From positions 1,798,001-1,862,000 of the forward strand of contig NZ_JARRAH010000001.1 of assembly GCF_030553305.1 (NCBI RefSeq): 64,000 nucleotides of DNA, in the 5' to 3' direction. This document shows positions 8,569 to 16,343 of the stretch, piece by piece. The notes under the pieces were generated by a model, which saw only the letters and a program-made list of their open reading frames with translations, was not told where the DNA came from and ran no database searches. The stretch's first letter is position 1. Every line of letters begins with the position of its first letter. This DNA is from Halomarina ordinaria. Lineage in GTDB: Archaea; Halobacteriota; Halobacteria; Halobacteriales; Haloarculaceae. Made by a program: the position numbers and the translations under genes.

Positions 8569-9338
8569 GGCGGGTCGGGGATGACCGCGCTCCGGAAGCG
8601 AGCGGCCACGTCGTCGGCGTCGCCCGCGCGCACGGAGAGCGCGCGGGCCGCCTCGCGGAAGGCGCGTGCGGCCGGGGCGTCGGGAGCGTGCGCCAGCAGC
8701 GGTTCGCCCGCCCGGCGGGCCGCCCCCGCCGCCTCGCTCTCCGGTACCGACCCGAGCGTCGGCCCGTCGAAGTAGCGCTCGACGTTCCCCTCGATACGCG
8801 AGACCGCCTCCTCGTCGCCCTCGCGGACGCGGTTGAACAGCACGCCCGCGGTGCCCGTGCCGTACGAGCGGGCGTACTCCTGGACCTTCAGCGCGTCCGA
8901 GAGCGAGGGGATGGTCGGCTGGAGGACGACGACGACGCGGTCGGCGAGCACGACGGGGAGGACGGCGCTCTTGCTCCCGAGGGCGGCCGGCGAGTCGAGC
9001 AGGAGGACGTCGGCGTCGGCCGCGAGGTCCGCGACCGCCTCGCGCAGGCGGGTGGGGTCGGCCTCGCGGAAGGCGGCGAGGCTCGTCCCGCAGGGGACGA
9101 CCCGCATCCCGAAGCGCTCGTAGGTCGCCTCGGCGACCGGCGCGGTGCCGAGGAGGACGTCGTGCAGGGTCGTGTCGGCGTCGTCGAGGCCGGCGTGGAA
9201 GAGCAGGTTCGCCATCCCCGTGTCGGCGTCGACCACCGTCACGTCGTACTCCTCGGCCAGCGCCATGCCGAGCGCGAGCGTGCTCGTCGTCTTTCCCGTG
9301 CCGCCCTTCCCGCTGGCGACCGCGAAGGCCTCTACCAT
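8565..9338 (-). CDS. MinD/ParA-like P-loop ATPase
   Basis: A 257-residue deviant Walker-A ATPase: KGGTGKTT at residues 11-18, the switch VVDADTG near 38-44 and LLLDSPAALGSK near 115-125. Family members form ATP-dependent dimers on membrane or DNA to position cargo. The short C-terminal tail (SAVIPDPP) has no obvious amphipathic membrane-targeting helix, unlike classical MinD. First gene of a two-gene unit with the protein at 7990. Haloarchaea encode several MinD paralogues; which one this is cannot be told. Confidence 0.88.
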   Translation of the reverse strand: MVEAFAVASGKGGTGKTTSTLALGMALAEEYDVTVVDADTGMANLLFHAGLDDADTTLHDVLLGTAPVAEATYERFGMRVVPCGTSLAAFREADPTRLREAVADLAADADVLLLDSPAALGSKSAVLPVVLADRVVVVLQPTIPSLSDALKVQEYARSYGTGTAGVLFNRVREGDEEAVSRIEGNVERYFDGPTLGSVPESEAAGAARRAGEPLLAHAPDAPAARAFREAARALSVRAGDADDVAARFRSAVIPDPP

Positions 9339-9378
9339 TACGTTCGGTGGATGGGTGTTCGTACCTAAACCTTCGCAC

Positions 9379-9519
9379 TCACTCGGCGAGGTCACTCGCC
9401 GCGACCAGCAGGAGGACCACCTCACTCGGGTCGTCCTCGGGGGTGAGGTGCGAGACGTACCACCGAACCAGTTCCTCGAGGAGCGCGACGCCGACGCGCG
9501 GGTCGTCCCATCGACGAGG
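9379..9519 (-). other. Protein-like reading frame without a start codon
   Basis: Just downstream of cbiP the minus strand reads a convincing acidic segment (WDDPRVGVALLEEL, WYVSHLTPEDDP, VVLLLVAASDLAE, stop at 9379-9381). The frame is closed by a stop at 9547-9549, and no ATG, GTG or TTG occurs between that stop and a GTG far into the segment. It is a gene remnant, a frameshifted small gene, or a gene with an unusual start. No function is recognised. Confidence 0.3.
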
Positions 9520-9520
9520 A

Positions 9521-11014
9521 CTAGGGGAGCGAGAGGGGGGCGAGGTCTATCTCGCCGACGAGCGACGCCGCCCGGTCGTACGGCGACGGCCCCGCCTCGC
9601 CATCGGGTCTGGACAGGCCGGCGGCCGCGAAGACGGCGTCGAGGAAGGCGTCGCGGGCAGTCCGGTTGTCGAACAGGCCGTGGAGGTAGGTCCCGAGGAC
9701 GCGGTCGGTCGCCGCCCCCGCCGACTCCTCGGGGAACGGGTGGTCCACCGGTCCGAGCGCCCGGGTGCGGCCCATGTGTATCTCGTAGCCGGTCACGGGA
9801 CCCTCGGCCCCGGAGAGGGGACCGCAGCCGACCAGCCGTCGGGTGACCGGTTCGACCCGTTTTCGCTCCTCGAAGCGCGTCTCGACGGGGAGGAGGCCGA
9901 ACCCGGGGAGGTCCGAGTCCCCGCCGGTCCCCTCGACGGCCGCGTTCGTGAGTCGCTCGCCGAGGAGCTGGTAGCCGCCGCAGAGGCCGACGACCGGGCC
10001 CGAGAACGCCGCGAGGCGGTCGTCGAAGCCGGCCTCGCGGAGCGCGAGCAGGTCGTCGACGGTGTTCTTCGTCCCCGGGAGGACGAGCGCGTCCGCGCCG
10101 TCGAGCGACGCGTCGAGCGGCAGGTAGGCGACCCGGACGCCCGGTTCGCGCGCGAGGGGGTCGAGGTCGGTGAAGTTCGAGATGCGCGGGAGGCGCGGGA
10201 CGGCGACGGTGACCGACTCGGCGTCGGGAATCCCATCCCCCCCTCCTCGAACGGCGCGCTCGCCAACGGGGGGGAGCGAGACGCTGTCCTCCTCGGGGAG
10301 CCCCGGGTCGTCGTAGGGGAGGACGCCGAGTATCGGGACGCCGAAGCGCTCCTCGAACGCCTCGACGCCGGGGGCGAGCAGCGAGCGGTCGCCGCGGAAC
10401 TTCGTGACGACGCAGCCGACCACCCGCTCGCGGACGTCGGCGGGCATCAGTTCGAGGGTGCCCGCGAGGCTGGCGAAGACCCCGCCGCGCTCGATGTCCG
10501 CGACGAGGAGGACCGCGATATCGTCCCCGAAGCGGGCCGTCTCGACGTTCGCCAGGTCGCGGTGGTGGAGGTTTATCTCCGCGATGCTGCCCGCCCCCTC
10601 GGCGACGACGACGTCGTGTGCCGCGGCGAGCCGCTCCCACGACGCCTCGGCGGCGGCGCGGGCGCGCTCCCAGTGGGTCTCGTAGTAGTCGCCGGCGGCG
10701 ACGTGCCCGACCGCCCGTCCGTGTATCACCAGTTGCGACTCGCCGCCGCCGCGGGGTTTCAACAGGACGGGGTTGTGGTCGGTGGTGGCCGGCACGCGCG
10801 CCGCACGCGCCTGGACGTACTGCGAGACGCCGACCTCCCCGAAGCCGCCGTCGGGCGTGGCGACCGCCCGGGCGTTGTTCGACATGTTCTGTGCCTTGTA
10901 GGGGGCGACGTCGACGCCGGCGTCGGCGAGGCGCCGACAGAGGCCGGCGGCGACCGTCGACTTCCCGACGTGGCTGGCCGTCCCGGCGACGAGGACGGTC
11001 CGCGCGCGAGGCAT
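9521..11014 (-). CDS. cbiP: Cobyric acid synthase (adenosylcobyric acid synthase, glutamine-hydrolysing)
   Basis: A 497-residue two-domain amidotransferase that amidates corrin side chains b, d, e and g. The N-terminal dethiobiotin-synthetase-like ATPase has [10 protein letters not shown] (residues 11-20) and [10 protein letters not shown]. The C-terminal class I glutamine amidotransferase has the nucleophile in [10 protein letters not shown] and a triad His in GTYLHGLFD, plus the family motif GYEIHMGRT. Start at 11014 ([11 protein letters not shown]) fits the family. Length is normal. Separate from the main cobalamin run at 17-23 kb but same strand. Confidence 0.95.
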   Translation of the reverse strand: MPRARTVLVAGTASHVGKSTVAAGLCRRLADAGVDVAPYKAQNMSNNARAVATPDGGFGEVGVSQYVQARAARVPATTDHNPVLLKPRGGGESQLVIHGRAVGHVAAGDYYETHWERARAAAEASWERLAAAHDVVVAEGAGSIAEINLHHRDLANVETARFGDDIAVLLVADIERGGVFASLAGTLELMPADVRERVVGCVVTKFRGDRSLLAPGVEAFEERFGVPILGVLPYDDPGLPEEDSVSLPPVGERAVRGGGDGIPDAESVTVAVPRLPRISNFTDLDPLAREPGVRVAYLPLDASLDGADALVLPGTKNTVDDLLALREAGFDDRLAAFSGPVVGLCGGYQLLGERLTNAAVEGTGGDSDLPGFGLLPVETRFEERKRVEPVTRRLVGCGPLSGAEGPVTGYEIHMGRTRALGPVDHPFPEESAGAATDRVLGTYLHGLFDNRTARDAFLDAVFAAAGLSRPDGEAGPSPYDRAASLVGEIDLAPLSLP

Positions 11015-11131
11015 AGCGGGAGGTGGCGAGGGGACGCCCTGAAGCTGTCGACGCCCGATTCCACGGATTCGAGAACCGGATACCGGATATATCCCCGTCC
11101 GAGAACGAGTGGTAACCGTGAGGTGAGCGAA

Positions 11132-11692
11132 ATGACCAACCAAACCGCAAACCGGTTCGAGACCCGCCTCGGCGACCTGACCGTCACGGGGCGCGCCCAC
11201 GACCTCGCCGCGTGGTTCGTGCTCGCGCTCCGGCTGATGATCGGCTACGCGTTCCTCTACGCCGGGTGGACGAAGGTAGTGGCCGCGGAGCCGTTCGACG
11301 CACGGGGCTACCTCGTGGGGGTCGCTGCCACGAACGGCAACCCCCTCGAAGGGGTGTTCTACTGGATGGGCACCACCGACTGGTTGGTCGCGCTCGCGAA
11401 CGTGGCCGTCCCGTGGGGTGAACTGCTCATCGGCCTGGGCCTCGTCGTCGGCGCGCTGACCCGTCTCGCGGCGTTCTTCGGCGCGCTGTTGATGGTCCTG
11501 TTCTACTTCGGGAACTGGGACGTCGCCCACGGCGTGGTCAACGGCGACCTCGCCTACGCGCTGGTGTTCCTCACCGTCGCGGCCCTCGGCGCGGGGCGCA
11601 TCCTCGGCCTCGACGCCTACCTCGAACGCTACGAGGTGGACGGCGAACCGCTCGTCGAGCGCTACCCCGTCCTCGACTACGTCCTCGGGTGA
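11132..11692 (+). CDS. DoxX-family membrane protein
   Basis: A 186-residue membrane protein with about four transmembrane segments (around residues 27-50, 85-110, 112-132 and 140-160) and the DoxX-like [15 protein letters not shown] start of the first helix. DoxX relatives include the small subunit of thiosulfate:quinone oxidoreductase and many uncharacterised redox membrane proteins. The ATG at 11132 starts [10 protein letters not shown]. It sits divergently from cbiP and converges on cobA, so it looks inserted among cobalamin genes without a metabolic link. Substrate unknown. Confidence 0.8.
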   Translation: MTNQTANRFETRLGDLTVTGRAHDLAAWFVLALRLMIGYAFLYAGWTKVVAAEPFDARGYLVGVAATNGNPLEGVFYWMGTTDWLVALANVAVPWGELLIGLGLVVGALTRLAAFFGALLMVLFYFGNWDVAHGVVNGDLAYALVFLTVAALGAGRILGLDAYLERYEVDGEPLVERYPVLDYVLG

Positions 11693-11717
11693 AGGCGAGG
11701 GGGCCGCGACGGTCCCC

Positions 11718-12437
11718 TCAGAACTCGGTCCCCTTGCGCGCGCGCTGGCCCGCGTCGATGGGGTGTTTCTCCTTCGCGACCCGCGTCACGAGGTCGGCGT
11801 GGTCCAGCAGGTACTCCGGGCGCGTGTGGCTCCCCGTGAGGACGAGTTCGAGCGACTCGGGTTTCGACTCGACCAGTTCGACGACCTCCCCCGGCGAGAC
11901 GAGACCGCGGTCGGCGGCGTAGAGCAGTTCGTCGACGACGAGCATGTTGACGCCGTCCTCGGGCGACCCCTCGGGGTCGAGCGGGGCGTCGAGGTCGGCC
12001 TCGCCGGCGGCCGCGACGAGGTCGCGCGCGCGGTCGAGGCCCGCTCGCGCCTCGCGCTCGTGGTCGGCGTCCGCGGAGCCGTCGTTCATGGCGTGCCAGC
12101 CGTAGTGGCCCGCGTTCTCGTAGGAGAAACCGGGGAGGGCGGCGATGGCGTTGTACTCGCCGCGGACGGACTCGACGCTCGCCGCGCCCCCCTTCATCAA
12201 CTGGAGGAGGTGGACGCGGTAGCCGTGGCCGACCGCACGCATGGCCATCCCGAGGGCGGCGGTGGTCTTGCCCTTCCCGTCGCCCCACCACACCTGCACG
12301 AGGCCGAACTCCTCGGGCGCTGCGGGTTCGATGTCGCGCGCCATCGGTGTCACGCCGCCGCCGGGGGCGGCCCGACGGGGGTCGTCGTCGGAGAGGGTCT
12401 CGGTCGTCCGCTCGCCGGAGGTGTGTTCGTCGGTCAT
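11718..12437 (-). CDS. cobA: Cob(I)yrinic acid a,c-diamide adenosyltransferase (CobA type)
   Basis: A 239-residue corrinoid adenosyltransferase that attaches the 5'-deoxyadenosyl group to Co(I). The P-loop [12 protein letters not shown] begins near residue 52, preceded by VQVWW; later come [13 protein letters not shown] and [19 protein letters not shown], the CobA/BtuR signature. The first ~40 residues form a disordered acidic extension. ATG 12437 chosen because upstream sequence is not protein-like. Cobalamin is adenosylated before nucleotide-loop assembly, matching the enzymes encoded at 17-23 kb. Confidence 0.93.
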   Translation of the reverse strand: MTDEHTSGERTTETLSDDDPRRAAPGGGVTPMARDIEPAAPEEFGLVQVWWGDGKGKTTAALGMAMRAVGHGYRVHLLQLMKGGAASVESVRGEYNAIAALPGFSYENAGHYGWHAMNDGSADADHEREARAGLDRARDLVAAAGEADLDAPLDPEGSPEDGVNMLVVDELLYAADRGLVSPGEVVELVESKPESLELVLTGSHTRPEYLLDHADLVTRVAKEKHPIDAGQRARKGTEF

Positions 12438-12479
12438 AGACGGTGTGGGACCGCTCGGTGCATGTAGCCACCGGTCAGG

Positions 12480-12520
12480 GGTAACCATCGCTTACCGGGG
12501 CGTACGACATCTATAACCAT
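12480..12520. promoter_or_regulatory. Divergent cobA / zinc-protein promoter with short repeats
   Basis: An imperfect operator-like element GGTAA-N7-TTACC (12480-12496) is followed by a TATA-like CTATAACC about 28-35 bp before the small zinc gene, with GCGTAC as direct repeats on either side of the TATA. This could control cobA, the zinc gene or both; the evidence is sequence symmetry alone. Confidence 0.35.
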
Positions 12521-12545
12521 AGCGTACTGTCTCGAATGAACAGGT

Positions 12546-12692
12546 ATGTCGTCCAGCATCGACATCGAGTGTCCGAACTGCCGGGACGTCGTCGTCGCCG
12601 AACCCGAACCGTCCGGGGCACGACGCGCGACCCTCCGGGGCGAACGGGTGGCCTGCACGTGCGGACACCCCATCGACGTCTACTTCTACTAG
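12546..12692 (+). CDS. Small two-CxxC zinc-ribbon-like protein, 48 aa
   Basis: ATG 12546 opens 48 codons starting MSSSIDIECPNC, with a second pair CTCGH near the C-terminus (residues 39-43) and ending IDVYFY. Two Cys pairs 28 residues apart separated by a charged loop are the layout of a single zinc ribbon. Such micro zinc proteins are numerous in haloarchaea and mostly uncharacterised. The TATA-like box at leaderless spacing and clean codon pattern support it as a real gene. Confidence 0.7.
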   Translation: MSSSIDIECPNCRDVVVAEPEPSGARRATLRGERVACTCGHPIDVYFY

Positions 12693-12884
12693 ACGAGGGC
12701 ACCACCGTGGTCGACGGGGTCCGGCCTCTCCCCGGACGGGACGGGTGCGACCGGACAGCGATGCGTGTCCGACGCCGAACCGCTCCTCCGGCCGACGGTG
12801 CGGCCGCGCGCGAACCGCCACGACTCACACCGGCGACCGTTCGTAGCTACCCGTAACGTATGCATCTCCACGCGTTGGATACCG

Positions 12885-12894
12885 CGATATAGTA
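12885..12894 (+). promoter_or_regulatory. Candidate TATA box for the TauE cluster
   Basis: The 306-bp stretch 12693-12998 holds no convincing longer gene. Its only clear signal is this CGATATAGTA tract in a run of lower GC, placing a predicted transcription start near 12918, about 40 bp before the mini-ORF at 12958 and 80 bp before the gene at 12999. Confidence 0.35.
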
Positions 12895-12957
12895 TTGTGC
12901 GCTAGTCCCAAAACCGTTAAGAGCAGGAACCGGATAGGGAGTACCAGAGAGAAACCC

Positions 12958-12999
12958 ATGACTCACACACGACTCACCCGCGGAGCGGGGTGGTACTGA
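12958..12999 (+). CDS. Possible 13-aa leader peptide
   Basis: ATG 12958 starts a 13-codon frame (MTHTRLTRGAGWY) whose TGA shares its last base with the ATG of the next gene (TGATG). The strict overlap suggests translational coupling, but a frame this short may be chance. No function is assigned. Confidence 0.25.
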   Translation: MTHTRLTRGAGWY

Positions 13000-13148
13000 T
13001 GTTCGGAATCGAGACGCTGTCGGGGTCGTCGCAGGCCGTCGTGCTGGTCGGCCTCGTCCTCGCGGAGTCGCTGGTCCTCTACGCCGGTTACGGGGGCGTG
13101 ACCCGCGTCGCGGCGCCGCACCTCGAACGGGCGCTGGGCGGCGAGTGA
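12999..13148 (+). CDS. Small one-pass membrane protein upstream of TauE, 49 aa
   Basis: 49 residues starting MFGIETLSGSSQ, with one hydrophobic helix (about residues 12-32, AVVLVGLVLAESLVLYAG) and a short charged tail. It ends one base before the ATG of the TauE/SafE permease, so the two are co-transcribed. I infer a small accessory subunit. A similar small gene next to TauE/SafE permeases is, as I recall, common in haloarchaea; not verified. Confidence 0.75.
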   Translation: MFGIETLSGSSQAVVLVGLVLAESLVLYAGYGGVTRVAAPHLERALGGE

Positions 13149-13149
13149 G

Positions 13150-14136
13150 ATGGCGGTCGAACTCCTCGGCGTCGGCGCCGCCACGCTGGCGCTGTTCGTC
13201 GGCTTCGGCGTGCTCGTCGGCGTCCTGTTCGGCTTCTTCGGGATGGGCGGGTCGTTCCTCGTCACGCCGGCGCTGCTCGTGATGGGGTACCCCTCGCGCG
13301 TCGCCGTCGGGAGCGGCCTCGCGTTCGTCTTCGGGACGTCGGTCATCGGCGCGCTGCGTCACCGCGACCTCGGACAGGTCGACTACCGCCTCGCGGCCCT
13401 GCTGACGGTCAGCGTCAGCGTCGGCATCGAGTTCGGCAAGCGCGCCGTCCTCTCGCTGGAGGCGCTCGGGGCGGCCGACCTCGTCGTCTCCGTCGCGTAC
13501 GTCGTCCTGCTGGGTGCCGTCGGCGCGTTCGTCGTCGTCGACGCCCGCCGCGAGGGCGACCCGACCGGGAGCGGGGCGGTCCTCGCTCGCGTCCGCCTCC
13601 CGCCGACCGTGTCGATACTCGACGGCCCGACCGTCTCCGTCTGGGTCGTCTTCGCCATCGGCCTCGTGGTGGGGGTCCTCGCGGGCTTCCTCGGCGTCGG
13701 CGGCGGGTTCCTCCTCATGCCGGCCATGCTGTACGGCCTCGGCGTCCCCGCGGCGGTCGCGGTCGGGACGGACATCCTCCAGATAACCATCTCCGGGGCG
13801 GTCGGGAGCTTCCTCTACGCGCAGTCGGGCGGCGTCGACCTCAGCATCGTCGCCCCGCTGCTCGCCGGCAGCGCCCTCGGCGCGCGCGTCGGGTCGGCGG
13901 CGACGGGCGTCGTCAGCGAGGACGACATCAAGGGGTACTTCGGGGCGATGCTGCTGCTCGGCGCCGTCGCCGTCGCCATCCGGCAGGTCGGTCTCGCCCT
14001 CGGGACGCCCGCCCTGAGCCACCTCAGCCTCGCCATCATCGTCGGGAGCGCGCTGCTCGTCAGCGGTGCCGTCTGCTACAGCAGTCTCCTCGCGCTCCGT
14101 CGGAGGGAGGAACCGCGGCCCGCCTCCACCGACTGA
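13150..14136 (+). CDS. TauE/SafE-family sulfite/sulfonate exporter
   Basis: A 328-residue permease with eight or nine membrane helices and the internally repeated family motif: GVLFGFFGMGGSFL near residue 27 and GVLAGFLGVGGGFLLMP near residue 177. TauE/SafE proteins move sulfite, sulfoacetate or related anions. A loop of about 30 residues separates the two halves. It sits one base after the 49-aa membrane gene and is followed in the same direction by an HTH regulator, suggesting a small sulfur-transport unit. Exact substrate unknown. Confidence 0.9.
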   Translation: MAVELLGVGAATLALFVGFGVLVGVLFGFFGMGGSFLVTPALLVMGYPSRVAVGSGLAFVFGTSVIGALRHRDLGQVDYRLAALLTVSVSVGIEFGKRAVLSLEALGAADLVVSVAYVVLLGAVGAFVVVDARREGDPTGSGAVLARVRLPPTVSILDGPTVSVWVVFAIGLVVGVLAGFLGVGGGFLLMPAMLYGLGVPAAVAVGTDILQITISGAVGSFLYAQSGGVDLSIVAPLLAGSALGARVGSAATGVVSEDDIKGYFGAMLLLGAVAVAIRQVGLALGTPALSHLSLAIIVGSALLVSGAVCYSSLLALRRREEPRPASTD

Positions 14137-14226
14137 CCTCGCCGTCGGTCGCGCCCCGCGTCCGGCGTGCGCGGTTATGCACAGACCACACAACTCTTTT
14201 TACCGTGGGGTGGCTATCGTCCGTCA

Positions 14227-14628
14227 ATGGCAGACTCGATGAGCGAGTACCTCAAGCAGGACATGGAGTGCGAGGGGTTGCTCGAGTGTATCCACGGGCT
14301 CAAGGAACTCGACAAGGAGGTCTTCCGCGTCCTCGTCGAGCACGACGACCCCCTGACGGTCGACGAGGTGGCGACCGCGGTCGACCGGGAGCGCTCGACC
14401 GCCTACCGCGCCGTCCAGCGCCTCCTCCAGACCGGCTTCGTCCAGAAGGAACAGGTGAACTACGAACAGGGCGGCTACTACCACGTCTACCGCCCGACCG
14501 ACCCCGACGTGGTCGCCGACGAGATGCAGCGCATGCTCAACGACTGGTACGCGAAGATGGGGCAACTCATCGCCGAGTTCCGCGACAAGTACGAGGAGAC
14601 GCCCCGCGCCCAGCCCGCGGAACCGTAG
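14227..14628 (+). CDS. TrmB-like winged-helix regulator
   Basis: 133 residues. After a short N-terminus with MECEGLLECIHGLKELD, a winged helix-turn-helix (residues ~28-85) reads LTVDEVATAVDRERSTAYRAVQRLLQTGF, with a wing GGYYHVYR, then a C-terminal dimerisation-like helix. Two cysteines (ECEGLLEC) near the start could sense metal, redox or sulfur species; that is inference. It lies 90 bp after the TauE permease and probably regulates it. No ligand domain of full TrmB proteins is present. Confidence 0.82.
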   Translation: MADSMSEYLKQDMECEGLLECIHGLKELDKEVFRVLVEHDDPLTVDEVATAVDRERSTAYRAVQRLLQTGFVQKEQVNYEQGGYYHVYRPTDPDVVADEMQRMLNDWYAKMGQLIAEFRDKYEETPRAQPAEP

Positions 14629-14693
14629 GGACCCGGTGGCGAGCGGCGGGAGCGTCCGGAAAGCTACTTGCACGGGCGCCCGGAAGTGGAACT

Positions 14694-15512
14694 ATGACCG
14701 ACGGTGTGGACGAGCGTGACGTCGCCGTCCTGCGGAACAAGCGCGACGCCTCGCGGTACCAGATTCTCGTCGCCATCGCCGCGCGCCAGCCGGCGGTGAG
14801 CCAGCAGGAGATCGCCGACAGCGTCGGCGTCACCGCCCAGGCTGTCAGCGAGTACATCCGTGCGCTCGTCGACGCCGGCCACGTCGAGAAACACGGTCGC
14901 GGGCGCTACGAGGTGACGAAGGAGGGCGTCGACTGGCTCATCTCGCGCACCGAGGACCTCCGGGAGTACACCGAGTTCGTCAGCGAGGACGTCATCGGGC
15001 AGGTGGAGTCGGAGACGGCCATCGCGGCCGCGGCCGTGACCGCCGGCGACCGCGTCGCGCTGTCGATGCGCGACGGGACGCTCACCGCCTCGCCCGAGGA
15101 CGCGGACGCGGGGACCGGTGCCACGGCCGTCGCCCTCACCGACGCCGAGCGGGGAGCGGACCTCGGCGTCGCCGAGTTCGAGGGACTGCTGGAGTACGAC
15201 CCCGGGACGGTGACCGTCGTCGTCCTGCCCGGCGTACGCGAGGGGGGGAGTCGCGCCGTCGCGGCCGACCGTCTCGTCGACCTCGCGGCGGCCCACGACC
15301 TCGTCGGCGTCGCGGGGACGGAGGCGCTGGCGGCGGTCCGGGGCGTCGACCTCGCGCCCGACATCAGGTTCGGCACCCCCCAGGCCGTCCAGGAGGCCGC
15401 CGTCAGGGGGCTGTCGGTCCTGCTCGTCGTGACGGCCCGCGAGCGGTCGGCGCACACCGACCGCCTGCGCGAACACAACGTCAGCTACGAACTGGTCGAC
15501 GTCCGGCAGTAG
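14694..15512 (+). CDS. MarR/winged-helix regulator with C-terminal sensor domain
   Basis: 272 residues from ATG 14694. Residues ~15-75 are a winged helix (RYQILVAIAARQPAVSQQEIADSVGVTAQAVSEYIRALVDAG, wing GRGRYEVTKEG). Residues ~95-272 form an alpha-beta domain with repeated hydrophobic strands, probably ligand-binding; I do not recognise it. The N-terminal RNKRDASRYQIL resembles haloarchaeal regulators of this architecture. A 65-bp gap follows the preceding regulator. Confidence 0.82.
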   Translation: MTDGVDERDVAVLRNKRDASRYQILVAIAARQPAVSQQEIADSVGVTAQAVSEYIRALVDAGHVEKHGRGRYEVTKEGVDWLISRTEDLREYTEFVSEDVIGQVESETAIAAAAVTAGDRVALSMRDGTLTASPEDADAGTGATAVALTDAERGADLGVAEFEGLLEYDPGTVTVVVLPGVREGGSRAVAADRLVDLAAAHDLVGVAGTEALAAVRGVDLAPDIRFGTPQAVQEAAVRGLSVLLVVTARERSAHTDRLREHNVSYELVDVRQ

Positions 15513-15580
15513 AGAGGGTCGAAGGGGGGGTTGTCACGTCCGCCGGCGACGCCGGTCGTCGAGGGTCGGCGACGAGCGAG

Positions 15581-15632
15581 GCGTCCCGGCGGGAGTCGAA
15601 CCCGCGCGCGCCCCGACCGCGGGGCGGGACGC
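15581..15632 (-). other. tRNA-like minihelix: acceptor-like stem, canonical T-arm and small hairpin
   Basis: In the otherwise empty 15513-15649 gap a 52-nt segment folds almost completely. On the minus strand GCGTCCCG pairs perfectly with CGGGACGC (8 bp). Directly beneath is GCGGG-TTCGACT-CCCGC, a 5-bp T-stem with a consensus T-loop. A 5-bp hairpin CCCCG-CGGT-CGGGG stands where the D and anticodon arms of a tRNA would be. It cannot be a functional tRNA because there is no anticodon arm. It might be a tRNA-derived remnant, a tRNA-mimic RNA or a DNA site. Expression is unknown. Confidence 0.4.
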
Positions 15633-15649
15633 GTTCGAGCGAGCGCGGG

Positions 15650-15919
15650 TCACGCGTCCACCGCGGCTTCGACGACGCCGAAACCCGCTTCGAGGTCGGC
15701 GGCGTCCGTACCGGCGGCGAGGGCGACGGTCGCGCGCACCTCGACGCGGACGTCGGTCGCCGTGGGCCGAAAGCCCGTGACCTCCAGGGTCTCGACGCGG
15801 TCGACGGTCGATACGGCTTCGAGGACGCGCCGCGCGCCGCCGGCGAGGTCGCCGGCGGCACCGCGGGGCACCCACAGTCTGACGGCCACCCGCGTGGCCG
15901 GGAGTTCATGCATGGACAT
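15650..15919 (-). CDS. Hypothetical alpha-beta protein, 89 aa
   Basis: An 89-residue protein (MSMHELPATRVAVRLWVP start; ATG 15913 is an alternative giving MHELPATRV). Pattern: strand, helix with GGARRVLEAVS, strand VETLEVTGFRPTATDVRVEVRATV, helix. This is a ferredoxin-like beta-alpha-beta layout. No Cys, so no metal site of that kind. Codon use is typical. It starts back to back with the small plus-strand gene at 15912. No function is recognised. Confidence 0.65.
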   Translation of the reverse strand: MSMHELPATRVAVRLWVPRGAAGDLAGGARRVLEAVSTVDRVETLEVTGFRPTATDVRVEVRATVALAAGTDAADLEAGFGVVEAAVDA

Positions 15920-16052
15920 GAGGCGTCCGCCGGGGGTCGAACCCGAGGGGTGGCCGCTCCACGCGGACGCGGTGGTCCACCCGGAGTACCCGCTCGCAAC
16001 CGCGGAGCGGGCGCTCCGACGCGGGGGAATCGATGCTGAGGGAGAACGCTAG
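15912..16052 (+). CDS. Small hypothetical protein, 46 aa
   Basis: 46 codons from ATG 15912 (MDMRRPPGVEPEGWPLH) or 44 from ATG 15918. The C-terminal half (HPEYPLATAERALRRG) reads like a real short helix, and third positions are nearly all G or C. It overlaps the start of the divergent gene by a few bases and ends one base before the strong stem-loop at 16054. No family recognised. Confidence 0.45.
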   Translation: MDMRRPPGVEPEGWPLHADAVVHPEYPLATAERALRRGGIDAEGER

Positions 16053-16053
16053 C

Positions 16054-16126
16054 GCACTCGGCCCCACCCAGCATCGACGCGGACGGGGGGACCCGTCCGG
16101 TTACGCGAGATGGGTGGACCGAGTGC
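16054..16126 (+). other. Nested 23-bp stem-loop, candidate structured RNA or terminator
   Basis: Three perfect nested stems: GCACTCGG (16054-16061) with CCGAGTGC (16119-16126); CCACCCA (16064-16070) with TGGGTGG (16111-16117); and CGGACGGG (16080-16087) with CCCGTCCG (16092-16099), closed by the GNRA tetraloop GGGA. A large internal loop of 9 and 11 nt separates the second and third stems. The GNRA loop appears only on the plus strand. It lies one base after a stop codon, so a terminator is possible, but the internal loop is more elaborate than a terminator needs. Confidence 0.45.
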
Positions 16127-16343
16127 AGCGGTGCGTGACCGCGTCGACCCCGTACCCCTCGCTGACCGGGACGGCGAGCGTCGGGATGTGGTCGGACGCG
16201 GTCATGTGAACGCACCGGCGCCTCGAGGGGCGCGTGGCACGTCATCTCGTATTTCCGGCACCCCCTTAGTCGTTGTGCAGGATTGACACGACGTAGCACA
16301 CGGCCGGGCGAGCGCTTTACTCGCTTCCCTCGCGAGTGGGGGC

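Noticed and set aside
12693-12957. Minus-strand frame MEMHTLRVATNG across 12689-12871
   Set aside because: Arginine-rich, no conserved-looking pattern, overlaps the likely promoter for the TauE cluster.
16054-16126. Assigning the nested stem-loop as an H/ACA guide RNA
   Set aside because: No ACA/ANA box directly after the lower stem and no K-turn in the upper stem; complementarity to rRNA could not be tested.
16101-16205. 34-codon minus-strand frame (MTASDHIPTLAVPVSEG) after the stem-loop
   Set aside because: It runs through the 3' arms of the nested stem-loop and ends inside it; length and lack of neighbours do not support a gene.
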